This document shows, in pieces, positions 1 through 11,394 of a DNA stretch of 60,752 nt. The stretch comes from Scleroderma bovista. Taxonomy: Eukaryota; Basidiomycota; Agaricomycetes; Boletales; Sclerodermataceae. The stretch's first letter is position 1; every line of letters begins with the position of its first letter. The notes under the pieces were generated by a model. It was not told the DNA's origin and did not search any database. It saw only the letters and a list, made by a program, of their open reading frames with translations. Where the stretch lies: contig JAYMGJ010000241.1 of the NCBI GenBank assembly GCA_037178675.1, positions 1 through 60,752 of the forward strand, in the 5' to 3' direction. A program made the position numbers and the translations under genes.

Positions 1-352
<352 letters not shown>

Positions 353-449
353 GGGGTTCGTGTACAAGGAAGAGTTGGACCGGTTATGTCAGCCAAGTCC
401 CCGGTCCTTACGTCAGCTTGTTCGCGTGCTTTGCGTGGTTTCCCTCAGC

Positions 450-530
450 GGCCTTGTAGTCTAGAGGTACGATACTTGCTTTGGGTCCACACAACTGCAA
501 GTGGCCTGGGTTCGATTCCCAGCAAGGCCC
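450..530 (+). tRNA. tRNA-Pro (anticodon TGG) with a 10-nt intron
   Basis: The acceptor stem pairs 450-456 (GGCCTTG) with 523-529 (CAAGGCC), with discriminator C530. The T arm is CTGGG-TTCGATT-CCCAG (506-522). The anticodon stem CTTGC (475-479) pairs with GCAAG (497-501). The anticodon TGG is at 482-484. A 10-nt insert (486-495) sits at the canonical 37/38 intron position. A T-rich run just after the gene (533-541) can serve as the RNA polymerase III terminator. The tRNA lies between the divergent starts of CEF1 and the next protein gene. Confidence 0.93.
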
Positions 531-617
531 GCTTTGTTTTTGTCTCGGCACAGCCCCACGGCGATTGCCGCGTGCGTTATAATCGCATCCTCCTCCTTTC
601 TTTCGCCTTCGTCCCGC

Positions 618-632
618 TTTTTTTTTTTTTTT
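618..632. repeat. T15 homopolymer tract
   Basis: An uninterrupted run of 15 T lies about 60 bp before the ATG of the next gene, in its presumed 5' region. It could be a nucleosome-excluding poly(dA:dT) promoter element or an incidental mononucleotide repeat. A second backup terminator for the tRNA is also possible. Confidence 0.7.
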
Positions 633-694
633 GGGTCCCACTCCGGTACGTCCTTTTGTCCAACTCGCAGGCCTTTTGTTAAGCACACTCCCAG

Positions 695-3600
695 ATGCCT
701 GAATCAATCTTCGGTCGTCCATCACATCTCCTCCCACCCGTCCAAGCGACGTCATCCCCTCCTCCAAATATCCACGATTTGCATTTCCAGACAATTGGCA
801 AGCAGCCTGCACTACTGAGCCGCATTTCACAGGCGGATCCAACAGTCACCTATTATCCATCCCCCTCACCACCCCCCACCTCATCGTCTTCGATAGCAAC
901 GAACAATCTCCCTGCTCAGTCCTCCCGGCCTTCTCTTTTCCAGAAACTAGGAGGTGCTTCCACCACCACCACCGCTCATGCGTCATATCCAGCGACCTCT
1001 ACCGTATCGTATACTCCCTCTATAACTTCGTCTAACCCAGATATCCCCGCTGCAGCCAGCACGCCATCCGGTATGATGACTGGCAGTCCTAAACACATCC
1101 CACCCCCAAGACCCCGCATCAATCTCGCAAAGAACACTGTAGAATTCCGCGATGCCCCCTCAGGTGCAACCCTTATTCCACCTACCGGAATTCTCCCCCA
1201 AGAATCCAGTCGTTCGGGGCCTTCCACATCTAACCATCCGCAAGGCAAATCGTTAGAAACTAACATTCCATCCTTCCCCCCCTCAGCACCATCAAGGGAT
1301 GATGTACAGACCGAAGTTGTCGCTCCACACCCAGCGACTACACCAGGACCAGCACAGCAACCCTTTACCGAGCAACCAGCTGTAGATGACGGTCTTGCAA
1401 TGCCATTTGGTTCTTGTGCCCCCGATTCCCATACACCATCTCGACTTCCTACACCCCCCTCAGTGCCAACGCCTCCTTGCAATCACCTGCTAATCTCGCC
1501 CACTCACTCTGTCGAGGGATCCACTGTCTCAGACTCTCACGTGGGGGAATCCTCACAACAGCCTTCTACGCTTGTAGATGCTATTTCTATGTGTGAAGTA
1601 CATCTGCTTGCGGCTAGGAATGACCTTTCCATGGCAATGCGTCCAGAGGATGCAGCATGCATTCCATTGCCACCTCCCAGTCCATCCACAATGGAAACGC
1701 GCGACCTTTCTCGTGGTAACGAAAGTCCACCACGAGAAGAACCGCGTCCTCTTCAATTATCCGATCCGTTTCTGCTGCGCGATCAGCCTTCCTCGACCAA
1801 CCTTGACCATCCTATGGATGCAGATCAGAATGCCCTCGCAATTACACCCCAACATTCTATCCTCCTCTCGCAGTTCCAGGCACAAGCCAATCACTTCTTT
1901 GAAATTGTCCAAGGACTTACCTCCGCAATTGATGCTGTGCACCGTTCCCATACCGAAGTCGAGAATACTCTTACCCAGCAACAGAGATGTCTCACCGAGC
2001 AGCGTTCTGCGTTGCGTGCTGTCGAGGCTGACTACCAAGCACAGCTGCAGCACCTTAACCACAGCCGTGAGGCTTTGCACCAACGAGAGACCGCTCTTGC
2101 TGCATCAGAAAGAGAATACCGATCCAGAGAAGAGGCCCGCAATGTTCAGTGGCAGGCTCGAGAAGAAAAAAGATGTGATGCTCTCAAATCACATCTGGTA
2201 CAGGTCGACATGTGCTTGAAGGAGTTGGAGGAGCTGAAGAAAGCACGGGAAGCAGAGCAGCAGCGTTATGTACAACCAGGTCTTTTACCACCCGTTCCTA
2301 CGCACCCAAACCTTCCGACTGAGGTGCAAGAGGGCATGAATGAGGAAGAGATCAAGACTATCGAAGAACGAAAGGCGCTTATCGCCTTCGTCCACCGTCT
2401 TCGTCGGGTGTACGCACAGAAAGTGGGTTTCTTGGAGCGGTCGACAAACGCATTGGCTCGACTGCAGGAAGAACGTGAGAAGAGGGTTGCCGAGGAAGCA
2501 CGACAAAAGCTCCTGGCTGAAGAAGAGGAGAGGGCTCGTCAGGCGGCAGCTGAGGAACAGCGCAAACGTGCTGCCGCTCAAGCAGAGCAAGAGAAGTCAT
2601 TAGTTGAAGCAGCCGAGCGACACCGTATGCCAGCTGCTGATGGCAACGATTCCACGATCCCTCAGCATTCCATCGAGAAACCGGCTCATATCGAAACTCA
2701 GGCTACTATCAGCAACACGGATGCAGAACAACACCGTCGCCAAGAGGAATTTGCTAGAAAGCGTGCTGAAGTCATGGCGCAGAAGCAGCAAGCCAATGCC
2801 GAGAATGCTGCTAGGATTCGTGCAGCTCGTGAAGGTTTGACTACCGCCCCATCAGAGGGTAATAATGCAGCAGCAGCAGCAGCAGCGGACGAATCACGGG
2901 ACGCTTCCGCGATGTCACCTCCCTCAATCGTGCAACGTCCTGCGGAAACCCAGAGGCACTCACCTTCGTCTCCCAAGTCAAGGAAGAAAACCGTAGTTGC
3001 TTCCGGGGGGGTTATGCTCTCTACTCCCCAAGGTGGAAGCAGCTTTGGTCCAACAGCGGCCAGGCTGCCTACTACTCCCGGTCATGGGAAGGGCTCCATT
3101 ATTACTGCCAAAACACCCTCTTTCGTATCTGCGTCCACGGAAGCAGGACGACAAGTCGCCACCGACACACCTCTGTTCCCTATCCAATTAGCTTCGGAGT
3201 TGAACAATGCGTCCTCTGCCAATGCAGATGTATACCGTGCTATGACACCGCCAAGGCAAACCTTCGCACTCAATCCCAAGTCACAGACTCTACTGGAAGC
3301 CGGTGGCCAGTTGGACCTTGGACCAACGCCTAGGGTCTCGCCAGCGCAGCATACCGTCAATTTACGTCATCTCAAGAAATCACGCAGCTATGTTGAGGTC
3401 AGGGGCGGCGATCGGAGTGTCATCAATGGAAGCGTCAAGGTAGAAGATAGTACCATTCCTTCTTTGAAGAAAGAAGAGGACCAGGACCTCCCCACGCTAC
3501 TCGTCCAAAACGAGTCGCGGCCACACTCGGGTCAACAAGAGATGAACATGTCTCAGATTCCCCCACCTCGTCTAGCAGTCATTCCTCCGCCACGTCCGAA

Positions 3601-4816
3601 GTTATCCAACAGGGTGGCTCCAATGCGAGTCTCTTCGGCCTTTGATGCGCAAAATTCCAGCGGCGGGGTTATGGAGGCACAGAACAATGTAGCCTTAGCA
3701 CCGCCATCCCACCCATCGCGGGCCAGCCCAAACCCCTGGGTGATGGATGCATCTGCAGAACGTCAAGAATGGGCACCACAGCCAACTCCCTCTCCCTCAC
3801 CCCCAGAAGTTGTCCACTTTAGCTCTCAAGAATCCTCTTCACAGGGACATGCTAACGGTGGAGGTGCCGGACCAGCGGAACACGTTGAAGCAGAGAACCG
3901 GTCGTTGATCACTGAACATAACCTTCCGAGACCTTCTCCTGAGTCACTGACGACCTCATTGTACGAGACAGACCGTCTGCGGGAACGATCGAAGTACGCA
4001 CACGCTCGAATTGACCACTACTCGCCTCCCAAATTACCATCACCGCCATTCTACGCACGGCGCTCGAGCGGTGACGATCGCTGGAAAGCTCGAATGAACT
4101 CTATTGCCATTCCTACGCGCCCTATTGTTGGCAGGAAGAGGCGATCTGAATCTGTTGACGACGACTATTCATATCGTTCTCGTCGCGCTAGGACGGATGA
4201 GCGTGTGCCTTACACCTACAAGGTAGACCCTCGGGGAGGGCCGTTGAGGGCTCGAAGCCCCTCGCCGTCCGAATACCACAGATACCAGCCACGCTCGCCG
4301 TCGACAGACTATCATGGTTCTGGCACCAATCCTTGGGTTCAGCCGGAACCATATGTACCACTGCGCGATCCGCTTCCACGCATAGTAGACGATACTGATC
4401 CAACCGATCGCTACCACAGACGCCCCGCGCCTGCCTTTTCCCCCGCGCCTCATTTTCCAACTCGTGAACAAGAAATTCGGCAAGACACAGAAGACCAGGT
4501 TGAAGGCCAGCAAGATCCTTCTTTGTTGGCACGGATGAGTGATAGGCAACGTTTTCCGGTATGAAAAAAATCTTGACAAAATTTGGTTGAAACTCTTGAC
4601 CGTGATTTGACTTGGTAGCTTCCGGCTCACTCTCGGGTAAGAGGCAAGACTGATTGGGGAAAGAGTAGAGACACAGGGGTATTGGGGGGAGATGATACTG
4701 GACGTGGGAGGGGGGAACGCGGACGGAGCAATGTCTCCAGACCTCCACGGAATGGGGCTCGTCTGATCGAGAGGCTGACTGAGGAACCCATAACTTTGGA
4801 AGAACGCTTAACGTGA
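695..4816 (+). CDS. Large low-complexity coiled-coil protein with an Arg/Gly-rich tail
   Basis: I do not recognise a family. The first exon (695-4558) is almost the whole gene. A 60-nt intron (4559-4618, phase 0) joins it to a last exon ending with TGA at 4814-4816, giving about 1,353 residues. The N-terminal third is Pro/Ser/Thr-rich and probably disordered. Residues about 390-690 are rich in Glu, Gln, Arg and Ala with heptad-like runs (for example EEEERARQAAAEEQRK), indicating a long coiled coil. The C-terminal part has Arg/Ser and Arg/Tyr patches (RKRRSESVDDDYSYRSRRAR) and an RG-rich end, as in nuclear or RNA-associated scaffolds. An Ala7 run is encoded by a GCA repeat at 2867-2887. The ATG at 695 is the first in frame. 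Nuclear RNA association is inference only. Confidence 0.8.
2867..2887 (+). repeat. GCA trinucleotide repeat encoding poly-Ala
   Basis: Six GCA codons followed by GCG give seven alanines inside the large coiled-coil protein. The array is in frame, so length changes would alter only the alanine count. Confidence 0.85.
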
Positions 4817-4932
4817 ACACTGTACTACATGGTCATGTTTTTGGACTAGTTCTTCGTAATCGCATGGTTAAATGTGGGTTTACCTAATCCACGGTGTGAT
4901 GACACCTCCGACTTCCGCTTTGCACCAAAACC

Positions 4933-6199
4933 ATGAGCTGGACAGGGTAAACCCACTTTCATCGTTCAGTGCACACTAAGATGATACCACCTCTTTCACT
5001 AGCTTTAAGAAATCCCTCAACAGAGCTGGGACTACGGTACGTCGCACACAGCACGCATCGGTCAGGGGAGCTGATCCCCTGGCAGGTCCTGCAAAAGACT
5101 GGCCAGATTGAACGCACCGTGGATCGCGAGTTTGCAGACGAGGAGTCAAAGTACAGAGCGTGAGTCGAGTGGACCAGAGCCCTTGGTATCCGATTTGACG
5201 GTTTCTCAGTTTCGAGAAGGAATGTCAGTCCCTCCAAAAGGACAGCAAGAGCTACGCCGACGCTATGAGAGGTGCGCCGAAGTGCTCTTCCGGGACACTA
5301 AACGGGGATGAACATTTAAGTTAGCGATGACGTCTGCCCAAGCGCGTTTGGCTGAAACTATTGAATCGTTCTATGGTGCTGCCGATCGCACCTCCGATGG
5401 CGCCATGGCGGGGCATGCTTTCAAGAGCGCTGTGCAGGAGCTGGACACGAGCGTCCAGAGGGAATTGGTATGAGGCTACCAATGCCCCGTTGGATAGATT
5501 CATATTAATTATTTCTCCAAGGATGCACCTTACCGCACCACCATCATGGAGCCGCTCGGGAAGATGAATGCATATTTTCCTATCATCAATGAACATGTAT
5601 CAAAGCGGAACAAGAAGGTATCGTTTTCATGGTCATGCATCCCCCATCAGGTGTGGTTTACAGGCTGGTCATACACAGCTGCTCGATTACGACGCGGCGA
5701 GAAGCAAGCTGCGTAAGGCGGTAGAGAAGCCCAGCGACGACCCAAACAAGGTACCTAGGGTATGTATACTTAGACAAATTTGTCCACTCGTCTGACGCCC
5801 CTCAGGCACAACAAGAGCACGATGATGCCAAGGAAATATTTGAGTTGCTCAATGACCAGCTCATAGCAGAGCTTCCTCAGCTACTGGATCTCCGAGTGCC
5901 ATACTTCGATCCGAGCTTCGAAGCCATGATACGCATGCAATGTAAGTTTGCGGAAGAGGGCTACGAAAAACTTAGCGCCGTACAGAGGTGTGTGGCATTC
6001 GGTTACCTTAGCTTCCCTTTACCAACAAAAACGATTTTCCAGATATTTCGCGGACAGCGTGCGAGACGACTATGCTGCGGGCCAGCTGGATGCTCAGGTT
6101 AGTGGTCTTTGGTGGATTTGAATTTCTTTTGACGGACTCTGCAAGGTGGAGGGTGTTCTGCAAGAGATGAAGGAGCTATCAATCTGTGGCGCCAACTAG
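4933..6199 (+). CDS. RVS161: BAR-domain protein of the Rvs161/Hob3 (amphiphysin) family
   Basis: Rvs161/Hob3 binds and bends membranes at endocytic sites and acts in actin organisation and cell fusion, usually as a heterodimer with Rvs167. Ten exons join in phase: 4933-4946, 5003-5036, 5086-5159, 5210-5271, 5325-5467, 5522-5617, 5679-5759, 5806-5987, 6043-6097 and 6146-6199. They give 264 residues, the family's usual length of about 265. The start is MSWTGFKKSLNRAGTT, matching the amphipathic N-helix of the family. KTGQIERTVDREF, RLAETIESFYGAADR and LPQLLDLRVPYFDPSFEAM are diagnostic BAR motifs. No SH3 domain follows, which separates it from Rvs167. The first exon is only 14 nt. Single-frame ORFs look broken here, but the spliced gene is intact. 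Confidence 0.96.
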
Positions 6200-6561
6200 G
6201 TGTGAATTGCTCGGACTATACAATGTATAATACCACCACTGTATCGTAGGATTCCTCGGGTCTAACATCAGTGCCCACATTTAACAATGAAAAGCATCAA
6301 TAGTAATGTAGACCGACAGTGGTATAAGGGATATCAGTGGTGGAAGGTGCAACCAAGGAAGTAGGAATGGGTTAAGCCAATTGTGTACATCGAGAAAGTG
6401 AGGAAGGCAGAGGTTGTGTGGTTAGTTAACAGGAAAGTGATGTATGATCCAATTAATATATAGACGGCGTTATGATACAGTGTCGACCACGGCCTGGAGG
6501 GACGAATGAATAAATGGATGCAAAAAATGGACTCATGACGCAGGCCAATCGTCATACCGCG
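6200..6561. other. Convergent 3' intergenic region
   Basis: This 362-bp AT-rich stretch separates two converging genes, the BAR protein and the large unknown protein. It presumably holds both 3' UTRs and polyadenylation signals. I see no further gene in it. Confidence 0.6.
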
Positions 6562-9500
6562 TCAGACTCCGAAGCTAGTCACAGCGAGACAACCCAACCA
6601 AATCATTTCAGCGGCAGCTTTACCGATGGTCGTGAACGAAAAACTTTGGGTCGGTTCCTCATCGCCATCACGGTAAGACACTGGACCCGATGTCTCCACA
6701 TCACAGAGTCCCAACTGCGCAAGACCATGTGGATCAAACAAGAACCCGTGATTTCGTCCGTAACATTGGCACACAACCGAGCTCCTCGTTCTCTGATCTT
6801 GGCGTACGGCCGGAAAGTCAAGGTCATTCATCGCCTCCCAAGCTGGGCCATTGATAGCAAGGCCCGTGCTTGGGGCGCGCACACCAGAGTGTCGGAGTTC
6901 ATCATAGTGCACGACACGTGCGTTGACGTGGAAGGAGGGAAGGGTGAGGGGCTTGGGGTCGGCGTCAACGCCACTGTCGTCATTCGTGTGAGGCAACGCC
7001 TTAGACTTTTTCGTCTCCACTTGTTGTTCGGGTTTCGTTCCCTGTCTATCGGCCCATGGGGCGTACCACACAAGGAGGTAGTATCGATTTTCGGGGACCG
7101 TCTGCGTCAGCGCCATGGTCGTCGTTGATGTTTCGCTCCAATCTGATTCGGGACCCTGTCTATCGATCTCGCCCACCCAGAGAGGAAGTAGCATGTAGAG
7201 ACAATCATCAGGAATATCAGCGAGAACCTCGGGGGTGGCTTTCCGCTTGGAAGATGCCTTCGAGCCTGACTTTGATGACTGGGTGTGGAGAAGACCGACA
7301 TCCTTGAAGGATTTGTCAAGGTCACTGATGAGCCGGTCGTTCTCTGCTTGGGCTTCACGATCTGCGGTGACAATCCACGGGGGTCGATAAACGCTAACGG
7401 AAGACGACACCGCAGCTTTCGAAGGTCGGAGCACGCGCCAGAAGCGTGTGCCCAAAGAAGCACTGGAGTCTGTATTCGACCGGTTTATCGATCGGTAGTG
7501 TTCGATAGTGCGTGCATCGAGCGCTCCGAGAGCCTCCGCGTGAGGTGTACGGGTGGGAACCCGTTCCTCGTCCGAGTCTATAGAACCGGATTGCTCGCGG
7601 TTGGGACTAGCGGGCTGGATAGGGTCTCCACTACTCTCGGGAACAATAAAATCAGTGAGAGGCACAGGAGCCAGTAACGACACTGGTTGGTTCGTCGTAT
7701 GCCTTAGTCTTGGGATTAGCTGGCCGTGCGATGAAGAAGCGGCTGGCATCGACGTCGTCTGCCTGCTTGAGGCCGAATCGTGGCTACTCAAGGGATTATA
7801 CTGCTTGGGATTTGAATTGCCGCTTCTGAGGCCCTTTTCCTTCTTCTTCCCTTTGTCCTTGCTGGACGCTGCCTTGGCCGTTTCCTCTGGAACGCGATGC
7901 TTCTGTTTGTCATTTGGATCTCGCGCACCGTCGAGTAGTCCGTGTGTTACGAGCTGCCGTGTGGTTTTTGTGCTCGTGTATTGCTCATGCACCTTCCAGG
8001 TCGCAAGCATGACACCAGTGCTCGTGGTGATGTGTGTGCCAGTACGCTGCCCGTTATTGAGAGTGAAGGAGCGAAAAATAGAGAACGCTATGACACGAGA
8101 ATGCTTGTGGACAAGCGTGCTAGGACCCACACAAGTGTTCTTGGAATGGGGATCCTGTGTGTGACGCACGTTCAGCCGGTGTTGATCGGGCTTGCCGTCG
8201 TCTGGAAAAGAATCAGGAATGGTAATTGATTCAAGGCGACACGAACACTGACGCTTGAGCACCCCACGGTCGACCTTGAAGTCACCGATGTTTGGACAGT
8301 TCCAATACTCCAGTTGGCCGATGCACATTGTTTTTGAAAGGACTTTGAGGTCAGTGTTCAGGATGGGCTGGGAGGACAGTGAGACGTTTGAGGGTACCCT
8401 GGTGTGCTGGCCCTTCTTTCTTTTCGGTGGGAATTCCACCCTGCGGCACTGATACAACCACTGATCCTCTATCACACCGAATGTGTCATCGTTCTTCCGA
8501 AGGTGCTTGAGGAAGGCATCTTCGTTGCTATTGACAGTTTGCAGTGTAACTGTGCTCGTCCGTCGTGGACCGACGGCGAACGGGGCAATGGCAGAAAACC
8601 TGGACGACGATGGCTCGGAGGGCTGTGGGTTGGGCGACTGCATGAAGGAGTACTGAGCTGAAGAGTGAAAGGAACGTATACTGCCTTCAGAGTGCTTGAA
8701 CTGGAAAATATACTGAGGATTGAGACCCAGGTTGTTGTAAAAGTTTTCGGGATGCGGCGATGGCTGCTGTGCCTCCGATGACGCCTGAGCTTGAGCATTA
8801 GCGGCCTGAATTTGGGCCCCGATGGACTGCCAATCTGCACGAGAGTGGGGCTCTGATTTGGGGGTAATTGCAGTGGGATCTTGAATGCCTGTGAGGTGAG
8901 AGCCATACTCATCGTCGAGACTACGGCTGGGACGACGGATAGTGAGTATACTTCCCTCGCGACTGCGAGTTGAGCCGTCAGGTAATGCACCGGGGATGGC
9001 CATTGGGAGGCTTCCCTTTCTTCCCTGCAAAGGGGAGTGAGTGTGGCACCAAACAGGAGCATTGAGATCAGGGTCTTCATCGATGTCAGGGAGATTGGCG
9101 AAGGTGACGGGGGATGCACCTCGGCTGAAAGTTCCGATTTCGACTTCATCGTCACTAATTAGTTCCGAGTCAAAGCTAGTTCGTGAGCTGGGACGAGAGC
9201 TGGCGATAGAAGCAGAGGAAGAAGACGATGGCTCGTTGTGGTGACAGATGCCCGGCCCAAAGGTGTGGTAGGAAGCGTCGTCTGGGAGGACAGCGGAAGG
9301 AGATCGAGAACGGAGATCGCACTCTTCAGATGTTGATGGGGGCCCACTGTAGGTGGAGAATTGCGAAGGATGACTGCTGACGTGTTGGAATGGTGGGACG
9401 ATGGAAGGACGGGGAGTGATGTCAGTGATGTCAGTGACTGGGGTGAGTGGGCTGACTCCGTCGTCGTCGTCCGCCTGGCAGGCAGGCTCTCCAAAGCTGT

Positions 9501-9702
9501 AGGATGCAAGCTTGGAGTACATGGAATCGACGTTTGGGCGACGGACGGCATTATGCCGCGGGTTGATGGGGAGACTGGGAGGACCGATGGGATCCGTGGT
9601 CGTCGTAGTCCTCGTCGGCGTCGTCACAGGCTCTGTACCCGAGTCGCCGACTTGCTCAGAGAGGACGCGAGGGTCGACGATGTGTCTTCCGAGGGCCTCC
9701 AT
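6562..9702 (-). CDS. Large uncharacterised protein, single exon
   Basis: One uninterrupted frame of 1,046 residues runs from ATG (9702) to the stop at 6562. I do not recognise the family. The first 380 residues are Ser/Pro/Asp-rich and probably disordered. The middle looks folded: around residues 385-590 it contains TLQTVNSNEDAFLKHLRK, then GVIEDQWLYQCRRVEFPP, then MCIGQLEYWNCPNIGDFKVD, with clustered Cys and His that could bind a metal. A second ordered block near residues 820-1040 carries CLYMLLPLWVGEID, YYLLVWYAPW and CQCYGRNHGFLFDPHGL. No transmembrane segment or signal peptide is evident. It is divergently transcribed from palC with only 56 bp between start codons. A role in gene regulation is a guess. 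Confidence 0.85.
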   Translation of the reverse strand: MEALGRHIVDPRVLSEQVGDSGTEPVTTPTRTTTTTDPIGPPSLPINPRHNAVRRPNVDSMYSKLASYSFGEPACQADDDDGVSPLTPVTDITDITPRPSIVPPFQHVSSHPSQFSTYSGPPSTSEECDLRSRSPSAVLPDDASYHTFGPGICHHNEPSSSSSASIASSRPSSRTSFDSELISDDEVEIGTFSRGASPVTFANLPDIDEDPDLNAPVWCHTHSPLQGRKGSLPMAIPGALPDGSTRSREGSILTIRRPSRSLDDEYGSHLTGIQDPTAITPKSEPHSRADWQSIGAQIQAANAQAQASSEAQQPSPHPENFYNNLGLNPQYIFQFKHSEGSIRSFHSSAQYSFMQSPNPQPSEPSSSRFSAIAPFAVGPRRTSTVTLQTVNSNEDAFLKHLRKNDDTFGVIEDQWLYQCRRVEFPPKRKKGQHTRVPSNVSLSSQPILNTDLKVLSKTMCIGQLEYWNCPNIGDFKVDRGVLKRQCSCRLESITIPDSFPDDGKPDQHRLNVRHTQDPHSKNTCVGPSTLVHKHSRVIAFSIFRSFTLNNGQRTGTHITTSTGVMLATWKVHEQYTSTKTTRQLVTHGLLDGARDPNDKQKHRVPEETAKAASSKDKGKKKEKGLRSGNSNPKQYNPLSSHDSASSRQTTSMPAASSSHGQLIPRLRHTTNQPVSLLAPVPLTDFIVPESSGDPIQPASPNREQSGSIDSDEERVPTRTPHAEALGALDARTIEHYRSINRSNTDSSASLGTRFWRVLRPSKAAVSSSVSVYRPPWIVTADREAQAENDRLISDLDKSFKDVGLLHTQSSKSGSKASSKRKATPEVLADIPDDCLYMLLPLWVGEIDRQGPESDWSETSTTTMALTQTVPENRYYLLVWYAPWADRQGTKPEQQVETKKSKALPHTNDDSGVDADPKPLTLPSFHVNARVVHYDELRHSGVRAPSTGLAINGPAWEAMNDLDFPAVRQDQRTRSSVVCQCYGRNHGFLFDPHGLAQLGLCDVETSGPVSYRDGDEEPTQSFSFTTIGKAAAEMIWLGCLAVTSFGV

Positions 9703-9758
9703 GGTCTCAGTGGAAGAGAAAAGACGAGTTTACACGTGTCAAGTCGACGACGACGAAC
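9703..9758. promoter_or_regulatory. Very short shared divergent promoter
   Basis: Only 56 bp separate the ATG of the large minus-strand gene (9702) from the ATG of palC (9759). Each gene's 5' UTR and core promoter must therefore overlap the other transcript or its coding region. I see no TATA box in the gap. Confidence 0.55.
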
Positions 9759-11352
9759 ATGTTCTTGTTCAACCTGTCCACAACAGCCGCTGTCTCCTTC
9801 GCTGACCTCTGCGTCGTCGACAAGCCAGCCAAGTCGATTGCAGACACAACCCACTCGAGGGCAACACTCAGAGCAGTTCTCAAACACGCCAGGCGCACGG
9901 ACGACGCACACAAAGACTATCTCTCTATCATTAAGGTCAGCTGCGTTCTCGAGGCTCCTCTGCTTCCTCTCACCTCTCTGGACAGGCGATCGACGACTAT
10001 CTACCGAATCTACATGGTATCATATCCTGTGTCGATGCAGGATCCATCTCGCTCCGTGTACAACCAGGTATGCACACGCACAGTTGTTTACCAGTCCACT
10101 TTCCAAGCTGTTCCAAGTGTTCAGCTGGCGCACCACTCTCTCGTCGCATCTGCTCAACACCGCACCCCGTGTCCCCCTCCCTTCCCTACATGCCGACCTC
10201 GCATTCTCTCTCCTCGTCTATGGGCTGGCCCTCTCCAACTTTGCTCGCCTCTCCGTAGTAACACTCGGAAACTACGAGCATGAACCTGCCATCTCCGACA
10301 CTGAACGTCGTGCAAAGGACGATAAGCTCAACTTTGCTGTGTCCCTCCTCTGCCGTGCAAGCGGCATCTTCTGCCACATCTCTGACTCCGTTCTCATCAT
10401 CTGGAACCACGCTGGCTCATCTGTCCCTCGGCCTCCAGACTTGTCTTCTGAGGTCTGTGATGCCTTGTCCAAGTAATCTCTTCCTTTATGTCTACGTACC
10501 AATACTCACATGCCCTTAGGATGGCCCTCGCAGATGCTCAATCCCTCGCTATCAGAAAGCTACTCTCCCGCTCCACCTACGAATCCACCCTCACGCCAGG
10601 ACCACCGCTCCCGAAATCTCATCCATCCACTGTATTACTCGCAAAGCTACATCTCGAGTGTGTATCCTTGTACTCTTCTGCACTATCCCTCGTAAGGACC
10701 TCAGAAAAGGTCCACGCATCCTCCCACGCATCGACCGACATCGGAAGCAGACGCGGCCAGGTGTCAAGCGATCTGAAAAAATATCTTGCAGATGAGGCTG
10801 TCTTCCATACTGCTCTCGGCCACAAATGGCTTGGTGTCGATGCTGGTGAGAGTCCCATCGCCGCCAAGGCTGGCGATGCAGTTGGCTACCTCACCTGGGC
10901 AAAGCGCGAATTGGAAGACCTTGCGGGTGGATTCAAAGGGCCTCGACTGCGCAAGGAGAAACCAAATTCGCAAGACAGAAAGGGAATCAAGGGAAGGGCC
11001 GCTCACGAACTCGATAGCGTGGCCCTATTCCTGACCCATTACAAGAAAATGAACGACTCGGTGCGTCGTCACACTCGAGCAATCCGACAGTCGACTGACC
11101 CGATTTTAGCTAACCCTTCAACCCGTCCCAAAACAATCTGATCTCCAGGCAGTGATTCCTGCAGGCCGTCTAGCTGTCTCACCCAAACCTTACACACCAC
11201 CTACTCCTGCATTCGGCCCTAGCTTATCACCAGCCGGGCACTCTTTCGACATACGTGACGCGGGTGACAATGTTAGAGACACGGGTAGTGACAGCGAGGA
11301 AGAGGTGACTCAGGAAGAGAGGACATATACTGGTGCTGGGTCATATTTCTAG
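9759..11352 (+). CDS. palC: pH-response regulator PalC, BRO1 domain
   Basis: PalC links the plasma-membrane ambient-pH sensor complex to ESCRT-III (Snf7/Vps32) through its BRO1 domain in the Pal/Rim pathway. Five exons join in phase: 9759-9935, 9986-10067, 10118-10472, 10520-11060 and 11149-11352, giving 452 residues, close to characterised PalC proteins (about 500). The conserved core reads AIDDYLPNLHGIISCVDAGS, then QPVFSWRTTLSS, and VYGLALSNFA. It ends with a proline-rich VIPAGRLAVSPKPYTPP segment like that closing other BRO1 domains, and an acidic tail. BRO1 relatives (Rim20/PalA, Bro1) are much longer with a V domain, which is absent here. It converges with the HAD phosphatase gene, 42 bp between stop codons. 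Confidence 0.88.
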
Positions 11353-11394
11353 TGATGGATACATCTTTCTGAGCATGTGTGTGTACAGAATGTA

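Noticed and set aside
4933..6199. Impression that the BAR gene is a pseudogene with many frame breaks
   Set aside because: All breaks are GT-AG introns. Ten exons give the full 264-residue protein with family motifs.
9361..10476. 371-residue plus-strand frame across the palC start
   Set aside because: Its left half is antisense to the large minus-strand gene and its middle runs through introns. Only the right part (10118-10472) is palC exon 3.
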